Shown: positions 22,489 to 22,529 of the stretch, one piece after another
How the letters are laid out: every line of letters begins with the position of its first letter
Numbering within the stretch: position 1 is the first letter of the stretch
Assembly (NCBI GenBank): GCA_017881765.1
Contig: JADGQN010000018.1
Coordinates: 1-22,529 of the forward strand
Origin: Syntrophobacterales bacterium
GTDB taxonomy: Bacteria; Desulfobacterota; Syntrophorhabdia; Syntrophorhabdales; WCHB1-27
DNA length: 22,529 bases
Direction: 5' to 3'
The notes under the pieces: generated by a model
What the model was told of the DNA's origin: nothing
The model's database searches: none
Seen by the model: only the letters and a program-made list of their open reading frames with translations
Program-made: the position numbers and the translations under genes

Positions 22489-22529
22489 ACGCTCTTAGCC
22501 GATCTCTCCGGTTTCTTTGGTTTCTCTAG

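Overview
The window is a compact bacterial chromosome segment from what looks like a strictly anaerobic Gram-negative. I infer a Syntrophorhabdus/Syntrophobacter-like member of the Desulfobacterota (former Deltaproteobacteria). The reasons are a DUF1638 protein, membrane subunits of a sodium-translocating acyl-CoA decarboxylase beside an NhaD-type permease, an oxygen-sensitive [4Fe-4S] type PurF, a PyrR/class I dihydroorotase pyrimidine operon and a small outer-membrane-type lipoprotein. This placement is inference from gene content. There is no rRNA, tRNA, CRISPR array, prophage or transposase in the window.

Layout. 1-4177 (minus): gyrA, then gpsA, then a DUF1638 gene cut by the left edge. 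4357-6366 (plus): a coiled-coil lipoprotein, truA and a FliA/WhiG-family sigma factor. 6452-9736 (minus): a zinc-ribbon protein, pyrE, purF and a macrodomain gene coupled to purF. 9816-11912 (plus): recG. 12228-18584 (minus): secD-secF with their own promoter, a cytidylate-kinase-like protein with a C-terminal BON-like domain, an ArsB/NhaD permease, and the beta and gamma subunits of a sodium-pumping decarboxylase. 18792-21725 (plus): a tightly overlapped operon of 2[4Fe-4S] ferredoxin, pyrR, pyrB and pyrC. 22024-22488 (plus): an unrecognised protein.

How the genes work together. Nucleotide synthesis dominates. PurF opens purine synthesis, PyrB and PyrC make dihydroorotate, PyrE makes OMP, and PyrR senses UMP/UTP; PurF, PyrE and PyrR all bind PRPP. 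The sodium cluster fits an anaerobe that couples decarboxylation to Na+ export and returns Na+ through an antiporter, but the carboxyltransferase and biotin carrier are not here. SecDF may use the same ion gradient.

The least ordinary feature is a family of three dispersed palindromic elements (about 145-220 bp; 1612-1755, 11913-12133, 21726-21874). They have matching inverted ends and internal hairpins with compensatory base changes, and each begins within 0-1 nt of a stop codon. They look like a structured repeat or RNA element. Single-module fragments recur elsewhere. I saw no clear defence system or other large novel system.
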